DNA of 24,222 nucleotides from CAYZMS01 sp964479625 (GTDB taxonomy: Bacteria > Bacteroidota > Bacteroidia > Chitinophagales > Saprospiraceae), in the NCBI GenBank assembly GCA_964479625.1, contig CAYZMS010000043.1:1-24222 (forward strand), written 5' to 3'. The position numbers were made by a program, and so were the translations under genes. Shown here piece by piece: positions 7,649 through 14,320 of the stretch; position 1 is the first letter of the stretch; every line of letters begins with the position of its first letter. The notes under the pieces are model-generated. The model did no database searches, was not told the DNA's origin, and was given only the letters and a program-made list of their open reading frames with translations.

Positions 7649-7656
7649 TACCTTTG
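7649..7656 (+). promoter_or_regulatory. Candidate -7 promoter element upstream of rseP
   Basis: TACCTTTG matches the Bacteroidota TAnnTTTG -7 element. It would give a leader of about 120 bases before the rseP ATG. No well-spaced -33 TTG is present, so the call is weak. Confidence 0.25.
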
Positions 7657-7781
7657 TCTCAATAATACAACAGCCTAAGAATATTTGAGTTGTTTTATCG
7701 GTTGCCTATTCAACCGAAAAGGCAGTTTCGCCTTTAAGGCTCCTGCCATTTGTTCATCTTATTTCGAAACAAAATTAGTAT

Positions 7782-9107
7782 ATGGATATATTAATAATGG
7801 CGGGCCAGTTAATGTTGAGTTTGTCCATTTTGATCGTCTTACACGAAGCGGGACATTTTTTTCCTGCCCGTTGGTTTGGAACAAGGGTAGAAAAGTTCTA
7901 CCTGTTCTTTGATCCCTGGTTTTCCCTTGTAAAGAAAAAGATAGGAGAAACCGAATATGGTATTGGGTGGTTGCCACTGGGTGGATATGTCAAGATCGCC
8001 GGGATGGTAGACGAAAGCTTCGACCGCGACCAGATGAAGGGGGAGCCACAGGAATGGGAGTTTCGCTCTAAACCGGCCTGGCAGCGCCTGATCATTATGT
8101 TGGGCGGTGTTACTGTCAATTTTATTCTTGGTTTTCTTATTTTCGGAATGGTCCTTTTCTTCTATGGCGAACAATACCTGCCGTCAGCCAATGTTCCCGA
8201 TGGCATTGCCGTGGATTCCCTGGGGTACGAAATGGGCCTACGCGACGGTGATAAGGTCTTGCAGGTCGGAAATACCCCCTTCGAAAAATTTTCTGATCGA
8301 ACCGTTCTTCGGGAAGTGGTCATCAACAATGCACAGACTATCGCTGTGGAACGGAACGGAACCAAGCAGCAAATCCCCGTCGACCCAAAATTCGTGAGTA
8401 TCCTTTCCAGTTACGAATACAAGAATAGTATACTTTTCGAACCCCGCTTACCCCTGCTAATACAGGAAGTTGAAGAGGGATCACCAGCAGACTTGTCGGG
8501 TATTCTTCCCAATGACAAAATCATTAGTTTGAACGGTACAGCTGCTCCCTATCTTCACACTTTCCGGGAAATAGCTCAACAAAACAAGGGCCAGGAAACG
8601 ACTATCGGTTTTATTCGTAATAATCGGGATACCATCAGTACTTCCATTACATTGACCGAAAATGGGACTATCGGGATTTTATCCCAACAACCGGAATTAG
8701 CTACTCAGGAGTACAGCTTTGCGGAGGCTATTCCGGCCGGAGTGGTGAAGGGAGTTGACTTTCTTTCTGACCAATTCAAAGCTTTCGGTCAGATGTTCCG
8801 TGGAAAGATCAAGGCCTCAGAAAGTCTCGGAGGGTTTGGAACAATTGCCGGAATGTATGGAACCGAATGGAACTGGCAACGCTTCTGGACCATGACAGCT
8901 ATTCTTTCGCTAATCCTGGCTTTCATGAATTTACTTCCCATACCTGCCCTGGATGGCGGTCATGTTATGTTCCTCCTTTATGAGATGCTTAGCGGCCGGA
9001 AACCCAGTGACCGCTTTATGGAAATCGCTACCCTGGCGGGCTTTATCATTGTGCTCGGGCTGGTTCTTTTTGCCAACGGATTAGACGTCTTCCGAAAGTT
9101 TTTCTAA
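7782..9107 (+). CDS. rseP: RseP-type site-2 metalloprotease
   Basis: This is an inner-membrane zinc protease of the M50B family, which cuts transmembrane segments such as those of anti-sigma factors or signal peptides. The active site HExxH appears as H21-E-A-G-H25 within the first transmembrane helix (LSILIVLHEAGHFFPARWFG), and the second zinc-binding motif is LPIPALDGGH with D391. A further hydrophobic segment, LIIMLGGVTVNFILGFLIFG, precedes two PDZ-like regions: about residues 135-200 (LGYEMGLRDGDKVLQVG) and about 225-300 (EEGSPADLSGILPNDKIISL). Total length is 441 residues, as usual for the family. A strong bidirectional terminator lies 63 bases beyond the stop. The substrate here is not evident; no anti-sigma factor gene is nearby. 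Confidence 0.94.
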   Translation: MDILIMAGQLMLSLSILIVLHEAGHFFPARWFGTRVEKFYLFFDPWFSLVKKKIGETEYGIGWLPLGGYVKIAGMVDESFDRDQMKGEPQEWEFRSKPAWQRLIIMLGGVTVNFILGFLIFGMVLFFYGEQYLPSANVPDGIAVDSLGYEMGLRDGDKVLQVGNTPFEKFSDRTVLREVVINNAQTIAVERNGTKQQIPVDPKFVSILSSYEYKNSILFEPRLPLLIQEVEEGSPADLSGILPNDKIISLNGTAAPYLHTFREIAQQNKGQETTIGFIRNNRDTISTSITLTENGTIGILSQQPELATQEYSFAEAIPAGVVKGVDFLSDQFKAFGQMFRGKIKASESLGGFGTIAGMYGTEWNWQRFWTMTAILSLILAFMNLLPIPALDGGHVMFLLYEMLSGRKPSDRFMEIATLAGFIIVLGLVLFANGLDVFRKFF

Positions 9108-9170
9108 ACGACCAAAAGTGGCGTAAATCGAGTAGGAGAAACGAGCGATGGATAATGCATGGCACACAAT

Positions 9171-9204
9171 AAAAAAGGGCTGTCCAATTGGACAGCCCTT
9201 TTTT
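9171..9204. terminator. Bidirectional intrinsic terminator between rseP and the tRNA genes
   Basis: A perfect 15-base inverted repeat (9171-9185 with 9190-9204) surrounds an AATT loop. It has a GC-rich core, GGGCTGTCC, and six A on one side and six T on the other. On the plus strand it ends rseP transcription. On the minus strand it sits immediately after the second tRNA-Leu and ends that transcript. Confidence 0.9.
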
Positions 9205-9205
9205 G

Positions 9206-9289
9206 TACCGAAGGCGGGAATCGAACCCGCACGGTGTTGCCACCACTGGATTTTGAATCCAGCGCGTCTACCAATTCCGCCACTTCGGC
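9206..9289 (-). tRNA. tRNA-Leu, anticodon CAA
   Basis: The minus strand folds as a class II tRNA. The acceptor stem is GCCGAAG paired with CTTCGGT (one G-U pair) and the discriminator base is A. The D arm contains AATTGGTAGA. The anticodon stem CTGGA/TCCAG holds loop TTCAAAA, giving anticodon CAA (codon UUG). A long variable arm, TGGTGGCAACACC, follows, which is typical of leucine tRNAs, and the T arm contains GGTTCGATTCC. The 3' CCA is not encoded. It follows the tRNA-Leu(CAG) gene by 19 bases and shares its first 28 bases exactly. Confidence 0.95.
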
Positions 9290-9308
9290 TGCGGTAAACT
9301 GTTGAGAA

Positions 9309-9393
9309 TGGTGCCGAAGGGGGGACTCGAACCCCCACACCCGAAGGCACACGCACCTGAAACGTGCGCGTCTACCAATTCCGCCACTTCGGC
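9309..9393 (-). tRNA. tRNA-Leu, anticodon CAG
   Basis: On the minus strand the acceptor stem GCCGAAG pairs perfectly with CTTCGGC. The anticodon stem CACGT/GCGTG holds loop TTCAGGT, giving anticodon CAG (codon CUG). A long variable arm (GTGCCTTCGGGTGT) marks it as a leucine tRNA, and the T arm has GGTTCGAGTCC. The discriminator A is followed by an encoded CCA (9309-9311), unlike its downstream neighbour. It is the promoter-proximal member of a two-gene tRNA transcript. Confidence 0.95.
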
Positions 9394-9394
9394 A

Positions 9395-9425
9395 TTTGCA
9401 TTCAATCGAAGACGCCTTATATTTG
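9395..9425 (+). promoter_or_regulatory. Consensus-like plus-strand promoter beside the tRNA genes
   Basis: TTTG at 9395-9398, a 19-base spacer, and TATATTTG at 9418-9425 match the Bacteroidota -33/-7 consensus. It points away from the tRNA genes, towards 9430 and beyond, where no plus-strand gene is present for almost 1 kb. Its start site would face that of the tRNA promoter at 9456-9486. The match is by eye, but it is the best-spaced one in the window. Confidence 0.45.
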
Positions 9426-9455
9426 CGTTTTCCAGCCCTTTCAGCTAGCGCGGTG

Positions 9456-9486
9456 CAAATATAGGTCAATAATTGAATTTACACAA
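9456..9486 (-). promoter_or_regulatory. Promoter of the tRNA-Leu pair
   Basis: Read on the minus strand, TTG (9486-9484), a 20-base spacer and TATATTTG (9463-9456) fit the Bacteroidota promoter consensus. Transcription would begin near 9449, about 55 bases before the mature 5' end of tRNA-Leu(CAG). The downstream tRNAs and terminator support this reading. Confidence 0.55.
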
Positions 9487-9526
9487 GACCAGATTCAATT
9501 ATTTATGACTATTGTAGGGCACAACT

Positions 9527-9559
9527 AAAAACTGCCGAAGGCTCGATGAGCCCCGGCAG
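9527..9559 (-). terminator. Intrinsic terminator downstream of the RluA-family gene
   Basis: CTGCCG (9532-9537) pairs with CGGCAG (9554-9559), and an inner GGCTC/GAGCC stem closes a three-base loop. On the minus strand this GC-rich hairpin is followed by five T (9531-9527), making a standard terminator for the pseudouridine synthase gene, whose stop is about 125 bases upstream. On the plus strand the same hairpin would form in a leader or small RNA. Confidence 0.7.
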
Positions 9560-9683
9560 CAAACCCCAAAAAACCAAATGAAAACAATTTTTTATCTAAA
9601 GGAAGCTAGATGCTGTTTTTATTAACTGAACGTAAATTTAGGTATTCCGTTCTAAAATTTCCAAACAAATCAGGGAAATATTT

Positions 9684-10376
9684 TTAAAAAAGCTTCCAGG
9701 TTGGATCATTAGGCGGGTCAGCGCTAATTTCAACCTGTTCCTTTTTGACCGGATGTACAAAGGAAATCTTTCGGCAATGCAGGTAAATAGAACCATCTTG
9801 GTTCGCCTTCGGATATCCATATTTCAAATCCCCAACTATTGGACAGCCAATGGAAGAAAGTTGCACCCTAATCTGATGTGACCTTCCAGTATGAAGATTA
9901 ACGGAAATTAGGCATCGATTGTTCAATTCCGCTTGTAATCGATATTGCAATACTGCTCTTTTTGCCTGCACAGCCTTTGCTCTATTGCTAAGGCTTGAAA
10001 AAGCCTTGGAGACATTTCGATCCCGATCTTTTGCTATATAATGAACTAATTCTCCTTCCAGCGGATCTGGCCGGGTTTGGGTGACCGCCCAATACTCTTT
10101 CTCCACTTCTCTATTCTTAAAGAGTTCATTCATTCGACTAAGGCCCTTGCTGGTACGAGCAAAAATAACCACTCCGCTGGTGGGGCGATCCAGGCGGTGG
10201 ATGACCCCTAGGAAAACATCTCCTGGTTTATTATACCTTACTTTAATGTAGTCTTTTACATATTCGGTCAGGGGAATATCACCAGATTCATCTCCCTGAA
10301 CCAGATAACCAGGAGGTTTGTTCACGGCTATAAGGTGATTATCTTCGTGCAGGAATTGTAATTGCATGGGATCCAT
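9684..10376 (-). CDS. RluA-family RNA pseudouridine synthase
   Basis: RluA-family enzymes convert specific uridines of rRNA or tRNA to pseudouridine. The catalytic motif HRLDRPTSGVVIFA includes the nucleophilic aspartate D63. Other family segments are LIAVNKPPGYLVQ near residue 15, EYWAVTQ and the C-terminal LHTGRSHQIRVQLSSIGCPIVGD. At 230 residues it consists of the catalytic domain only, with no N-terminal S4 domain, so the exact target cannot be read from sequence; TruC, RluA or similar are possible. A second ATG three codons in (10367) is an alternative start. It is divergent from mqnD with about 24 bases between start codons and has its own terminator downstream. Confidence 0.9.
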   Translation of the reverse strand: MDPMQLQFLHEDNHLIAVNKPPGYLVQGDESGDIPLTEYVKDYIKVRYNKPGDVFLGVIHRLDRPTSGVVIFARTSKGLSRMNELFKNREVEKEYWAVTQTRPDPLEGELVHYIAKDRDRNVSKAFSSLSNRAKAVQAKRAVLQYRLQAELNNRCLISVNLHTGRSHQIRVQLSSIGCPIVGDLKYGYPKANQDGSIYLHCRKISFVHPVKKEQVEISADPPNDPTWKLF

Positions 10377-10400
10377 TTTGAAAAATTTAACGCTAAAAAT

Positions 10401-11234
10401 ATGAAATTATCCCTGGGCTTTTCCCCTTGTCCAAATGATACCTTTATTTTCGATGCCCTGGTACACAAAAAAGTAAATACCGAAGGGATAGAGTTTGACG
10501 TTCGCCTGGCAGATGTGGAAGCACTCAACCGCCTGGCGTTCGAAGATGCCCTGGATATCACCAAACTCAGTTACCATGCCTTTGCTTATTTAAGTGATCA
10601 ATATGCGCTGCTCACCGCAGGCTCCGCCCTTGGGCACAATTGCGGTCCTCTGCTAATCGCTAAAAAGCCTTTCCCGGAAGAAGAGATACCTGAAAAGCGG
10701 ATCGCTATTCCCGGTCAGTATACGACTGCTAATTTTTTGCTTCGTTTGGCTTTTCCCGAAGCCCGGCACATAGAAGAATTACTCTTCTCTGAGATTGAAC
10801 AAGCCGTCCTTGAAGAGCAGATGGATATTGGACTGATCATCCATGAAAACCGATTTACCTATGCAGAAAAAGGCCTGGTTAAACTGATGGACCTTGGCGA
10901 ATTTTGGGAATCACAAACCGGACTCCCCATCCCTCTGGGTGGCATTGTGGTCAACCGTAGGCTCTCTGCGGAGCTTCAGGCAAAGGTTAACCGTGTCCTT
11001 GCCCGGTCTGTTGCCTTCGCCCAGGAAAACCCCCGCTCTTCCCTTGAATATGTTGCTGCCCATGCCCAGGAAATGGAGGAAGCGGTGATGTACCAACACA
11101 TCAGTTTATATGTCAATGATTACACGACTGATCTGGGACCGACCGGGCGGCAAGCAATCGAACGCCTGTTCGGGGAAGCCCGAAAAAAGGAAGTGATACC
11201 GGAGATGAAGGAAAAATTATTTGTGGAGTTTTGA
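10401..11234 (+). CDS. mqnD: 1,4-dihydroxy-6-naphthoate synthase (MqnD)
   Basis: MqnD forms 1,4-dihydroxy-6-naphthoate from cyclic dehypoxanthine futalosine, in the futalosine route to menaquinone. I choose the ATG at 10401 because the family begins with this strand, KLSLGFSPCPNDTFIFDAL. Further features are the VEALNRLAFEDALDITKLSYHA segment, the substrate-loop GSALGHNCGPLLIAKKP, and the C-terminal region ISLYVNDYTTDLGPTGRQAIERL. The 277-residue length suits the family, which shares a periplasmic-binding-protein-like fold. No other mqn gene is in the window. The gene ends where a degraded DUF418 remnant begins on the other strand. Confidence 0.93.
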   Translation: MKLSLGFSPCPNDTFIFDALVHKKVNTEGIEFDVRLADVEALNRLAFEDALDITKLSYHAFAYLSDQYALLTAGSALGHNCGPLLIAKKPFPEEEIPEKRIAIPGQYTTANFLLRLAFPEARHIEELLFSEIEQAVLEEQMDIGLIIHENRFTYAEKGLVKLMDLGEFWESQTGLPIPLGGIVVNRRLSAELQAKVNRVLARSVAFAQENPRSSLEYVAAHAQEMEEAVMYQHISLYVNDYTTDLGPTGRQAIERLFGEARKKEVIPEMKEKLFVEF

Positions 11235-11235
11235 G

Positions 11236-11523
11236 CCCCTGCTTTGCCTCTGCCCGCTCTGAAAATCAAACCACCCCAGCACCAAAAAGGAGGGAGAAAA
11301 GTGCCATGAACTTGAGATCACCCAACAAATGGCTGATCAATCATACAGCCCAGTTTAGTCGTGAAAGATCCCCATAAGCAGTAGGATTACTGTAAGCAGC
11401 CGAAGGCATGGAAAAACTTTGAATGTTCATGATCAAAATGCCAAGGACGGCAAAACCGCGCAGAAAGTCCAGCGCTTGAATGCGTTCTGTAGCAAGGCTC
11501 GGCAGGGTATTTTGAGCTTGCAT
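11236..11523 (-). pseudogene. Remnant of a DUF418-family membrane protein
   Basis: The first 60 codons read as the start of a DUF418 protein: ERIQALDFLRGFAVLGILIM followed by NIQSFSMPSAAYSNPTAY. The frame then stops at TGA (11341-11343), but the same frame continues with LISHLLGDLKFMALFSLLFG and AGVV, reaches a second TGA (11266-11268), and goes on with FSERAEAK. These are the expected next parts of the family, where a tryptophan usually sits at the first stop. The remnant ends at the mqnD stop codon, so roughly the last three quarters of a protein of about 400 residues is missing. TGA is a normal stop elsewhere here (lpxB and mqnD end with it), so recoding is unlikely. The family's function is unknown. 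Confidence 0.85.
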
Positions 11524-11686
11524 TTAGGTGTTTTTAAATTGGCAAACAGTAGCCCTCCTACTGGGCAGCGTTTGGCATAAAAAGTCATTTAGGGAGGAAT
11601 ACTTTATAAAAATAATGGAATTTCTCCTAGAAACCACCGGTAATTCCCTTTGCTTATTATCTTGTTCCAAATTCGAAAATTTACCT

Positions 11687-12502
11687 ATGTCGGTAAACAA
11701 GGAAGTCAAACGGATCACCACCCACGTTCTACAATCCATGAAGGCCAATGGCCAAAAAATCGCAATGCTTACTGCTTACGATTTTTCCATGGCCAGGATT
11801 ATCGATGCGGCTGGAATTGATATTATCCTGGTGGGCGACTCCGCTTCGAATGTAATGGCCGGCCATGAAACTACCCTTCCGATCACCTTGGATCAAATGA
11901 TCTACCACGCCTCCTCTGTAGTACGCGCAGTAAAACGGGCCCTGGTGGTCGTCGACCTGCCCTTTGGTTCCTACCAGGGCAACTCAAAACAGGCTTTGGA
12001 GTCTGCCGTTCGGATAATGAAAGAATCCGGTGCACATGCCGTAAAAATGGAAGGGGGAGAAGAGATCAAAGAATGCGTTACCCGTATCCTCTCTGCAGGA
12101 ATCCCCGTAATGGGGCACCTGGGGTTGATCCCGCAGTCTATTTATAAGTTTGGAACTTATACCGTCCGTGCTAAAGAGGCCACCGAAGCAGAAAAATTGT
12201 TAAGCGATGCCCGTCTGATGGATGAGCTGGGTTGTTTTGCCATTGTCCTGGAAAAGATACCCGCAAAGCTGGCAGGTGAGGTTACCGAGCAGATCAGTAT
12301 CCCGACCATTGGTATAGGTGCTGGCTCCCGGGTTGATGGACAGGTACTGGTTTCCCATGATCTATTGGGAATCACCAAAGACTTCCATCCGCGTTTTTTG
12401 AGAAGATATCTGGATTTATTTGAGACCATTCAGGGAGCAGTAGAAGACTACATAAGGGATGTCAAATCCCTAGATTTTCCCAGCGAAAAAGAACAGTATT
12501 AA
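11687..12502 (+). CDS. panB: 3-methyl-2-oxobutanoate hydroxymethyltransferase (PanB)
   Basis: PanB transfers a hydroxymethyl group from methylenetetrahydrofolate to alpha-ketoisovalerate, the first committed step of pantothenate and CoA synthesis. The family core is plain: KIAMLTAYDFSMARIIDAAG, ILVGDSASNVMAGHETTLPI with metal-binding D51, VVVDLPFGSY with D90, AVKMEGGEE, PVMGHLGLIPQS, and IPTIGIGAGSRVDGQVLVSH. I start at ATG 11687, giving 271 residues, the usual length. An upstream in-frame ATG at 11528 would add 53 residues unlike the family. mltG follows 5 bases after the stop. The CoA pathway gene coaD lies about 10 kb further on. Confidence 0.97.
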   Translation: MSVNKEVKRITTHVLQSMKANGQKIAMLTAYDFSMARIIDAAGIDIILVGDSASNVMAGHETTLPITLDQMIYHASSVVRAVKRALVVVDLPFGSYQGNSKQALESAVRIMKESGAHAVKMEGGEEIKECVTRILSAGIPVMGHLGLIPQSIYKFGTYTVRAKEATEAEKLLSDARLMDELGCFAIVLEKIPAKLAGEVTEQISIPTIGIGAGSRVDGQVLVSHDLLGITKDFHPRFLRRYLDLFETIQGAVEDYIRDVKSLDFPSEKEQY

Positions 12503-12507
12503 TTTCC

Positions 12508-13542
12508 ATGCGTCGTTACTGGTTATACATTGCTATTCTATTCCTTAGTCTTGTTTTGATTGGCGGAGTTTACATTTACCGTCGCTATGTGGTTCGTTCG
12601 GTGGTGCCTCGGAACGTGGAGAACCCCATCGTGTTGGTACCCCCGGGGTCTGACTTCGACGAAGTAATGGATATCCTGTTAAAAAAGGGTATCGTTCGCG
12701 ATGAAGTTTTTTTCAGGCAACTGGCAGACTATATGGAGTACCCCAGTAACCCTATGCGTGCTGGACGATTCAAGGTGGAACCCGGCTGGACCATGGTGCA
12801 ACTAATCCGCCACCTGAGAGGAGGAAAGCAGGAACCTGTCAATTTGGTACTAACCAACGAACGTTTACCGGAAAATGTAGCCGCCAAGGCCGCACGCTTC
12901 ATTGAACCGGATTCGGTGGACCTCATCACCTTATTCTTGGATCAAGTCTTTCTGGACAGCATTGGTTACAGCAATGAAACACTAATGAGCTTGTTTATTC
13001 CCAATACCTATGAATTCTTCTGGAATACCAGCCCCAGAGGCTTCGTTGAACGAATGATCAAGGAACACGATCGATTTTGGGAAAAGAACAATCGACGAAA
13101 CAAAGCTCAAAAACTGGGTTTGAGCGAGGAAGAAGTCTACACCCTCGCCTCTATAGTTGAAAAGGAAACCTTGCGCAATGACGAAAAGAGGCGTATGGCC
13201 GGGGTCTACTACAACCGCCTTCGAAAAGGAATGCTACTCCAGGCGGACCCCACCTCCGTTTTTGCGCGACGGGATTTTACCACCAAACGGGTTACGGATT
13301 ATCACACCAAATTTGATTCGCCTTACAACACCTATGTCTACAAGGGCTTACCGCCCGGGCCCATTGCCATGGCCTCTATTTCTTCCATCGATGCCGTTTT
13401 GAACGTTGAATCTCACGATTACCTTTATTTCTGCGCCAGGGGTGATGGAAGTGGTTACCATAATTTTGCCCGAACGCTGGCTCAGCACAACCGGAATGCC
13501 GCTATTTACCGGGAAAACCTTCGAAAGAGGGGATTAAGGTAG
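12508..13542 (+). CDS. mltG: Endolytic murein transglycosylase (MltG)
   Basis: MltG (YceG-like) is an inner-membrane lytic transglycosylase that cuts nascent peptidoglycan strands and may end their synthesis. A single N-terminal transmembrane helix (YWLYIAILFLSLVLIGGVYI) anchors it. A LysM-like region follows (about residues 40-110, VLVPPGSDFDEVMDILLKKG). The catalytic domain has LASIVEKETLRNDEKRRMAG with the likely catalytic glutamate E218, then VYYNRLRKGMLLQADPTS and the C-terminal PPGPIAMASISSIDAVLN segment. The 344-residue length is typical. It follows panB by 5 bases, so cotranscription is likely. Its last 9 bases overlap the convergent RNA methyltransferase gene. Confidence 0.95.
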   Translation: MRRYWLYIAILFLSLVLIGGVYIYRRYVVRSVVPRNVENPIVLVPPGSDFDEVMDILLKKGIVRDEVFFRQLADYMEYPSNPMRAGRFKVEPGWTMVQLIRHLRGGKQEPVNLVLTNERLPENVAAKAARFIEPDSVDLITLFLDQVFLDSIGYSNETLMSLFIPNTYEFFWNTSPRGFVERMIKEHDRFWEKNNRRNKAQKLGLSEEEVYTLASIVEKETLRNDEKRRMAGVYYNRLRKGMLLQADPTSVFARRDFTTKRVTDYHTKFDSPYNTYVYKGLPPGPIAMASISSIDAVLNVESHDYLYFCARGDGSGYHNFARTLAQHNRNAAIYRENLRKRGLR

Positions 13543-14292
13543 AACCGGCAGGTGGGCACACAGAATTCCGGCTGCCACTGCCGCATTTAGCGACTCGGCT
13601 TTCCCTCCCAGTCGCTGTGGTATGGTAACCCGGCTGCTTAGGAAAGTGGCCGTTTCCTCGCGAATGCCTTGCGATTCATTACCAATCACTAGAATTCCAC
13701 TCTCGGGGAATGCCACATCCTTCAGGGGGATACCCTCCATATCTGCTCCGATAACAGGCAATGGGGGTTGTTCATTAGCGTATTCCTGTAGACTCATGGT
13801 ATGGACAGGTAGACGTAATATACTCCCCATAGAGGCCTGAACTACCTTTGGGTGATACCAGTCTACCGTATCAAAAGAAGCGATCACTTCCCGCAGGCCG
13901 AACCATTCTGCCACCCGGAGCAGCGCTCCCACATTTCCAGGATCTCGCAGGCCGTCAAGGTACAAACGCCAACCCGGAATCTCTTTTTTTGGACTATTAA
14001 CCTCCGGCATTTCCACCACCGCCAATACCTGATTGGGGGTGCTTAAGGCACTGATCTTTTTCAAGCTTCTCGAATCAACGGGAAAGACTTTCTCGACCCG
14101 CTGGTTTAAAAAAGAGGCTTGTGGAGCCATCCAACTTTCCATCCCCGCCAAGAGTTCTACTTTTAAAGTAGTATTAAAAAGTAATTCTCTGACCAACTTA
14201 TCCCCCTCCACCAGGAATCTTTTATATTGATGACGGTACTTCTTGTTTTGAAGCGCAATGATGTATTTTGCGATATTTTTCGAAATGGTCAT
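13534..14292 (-). CDS. TrmH/SpoU-family RNA 2'-O-methyltransferase
   Basis: Members of this SPOUT family methylate ribose 2'-OH groups of tRNA or rRNA. An N-terminal substrate-binding region (FLVEGDKLVRELLFN, about residues 26-40) is followed by the three SpoU motifs. Motif 1 is LRDPGNVGALLRVAEWFG with the catalytic arginine, motif 2 is ILVIGNESQGI with the glutamate, and motif 3 is IPQRLGGKAESLNAAVAAGI. The 252-residue length fits the subgroup resembling RlmB or YsgA, but the target nucleotide cannot be told. It is convergent with mltG, overlapping it by 9 bases, and divergent from tamL with only 28 bases between starts. Confidence 0.9.
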   Translation of the reverse strand: MTISKNIAKYIIALQNKKYRHQYKRFLVEGDKLVRELLFNTTLKVELLAGMESWMAPQASFLNQRVEKVFPVDSRSLKKISALSTPNQVLAVVEMPEVNSPKKEIPGWRLYLDGLRDPGNVGALLRVAEWFGLREVIASFDTVDWYHPKVVQASMGSILRLPVHTMSLQEYANEQPPLPVIGADMEGIPLKDVAFPESGILVIGNESQGIREETATFLSSRVTIPQRLGGKAESLNAAVAAGILCAHLPVLP

Positions 14293-14320
14293 GATTGTTC
14301 AAACACTGAATTCGTAATCC

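Noticed and set aside
9104..9469. 121-codon minus-strand frame across the tRNA genes
   Set aside because: It reads through two tRNA genes and the terminator, so it is a spurious frame created by tRNA sequence.
11266..11343. TGA recoding (tryptophan or selenocysteine) in the DUF418 frame
   Set aside because: lpxB and mqnD end at TGA with normal family lengths, no SECIS-like element is apparent, and the rest of the DUF418 protein is missing, so decay explains it better.
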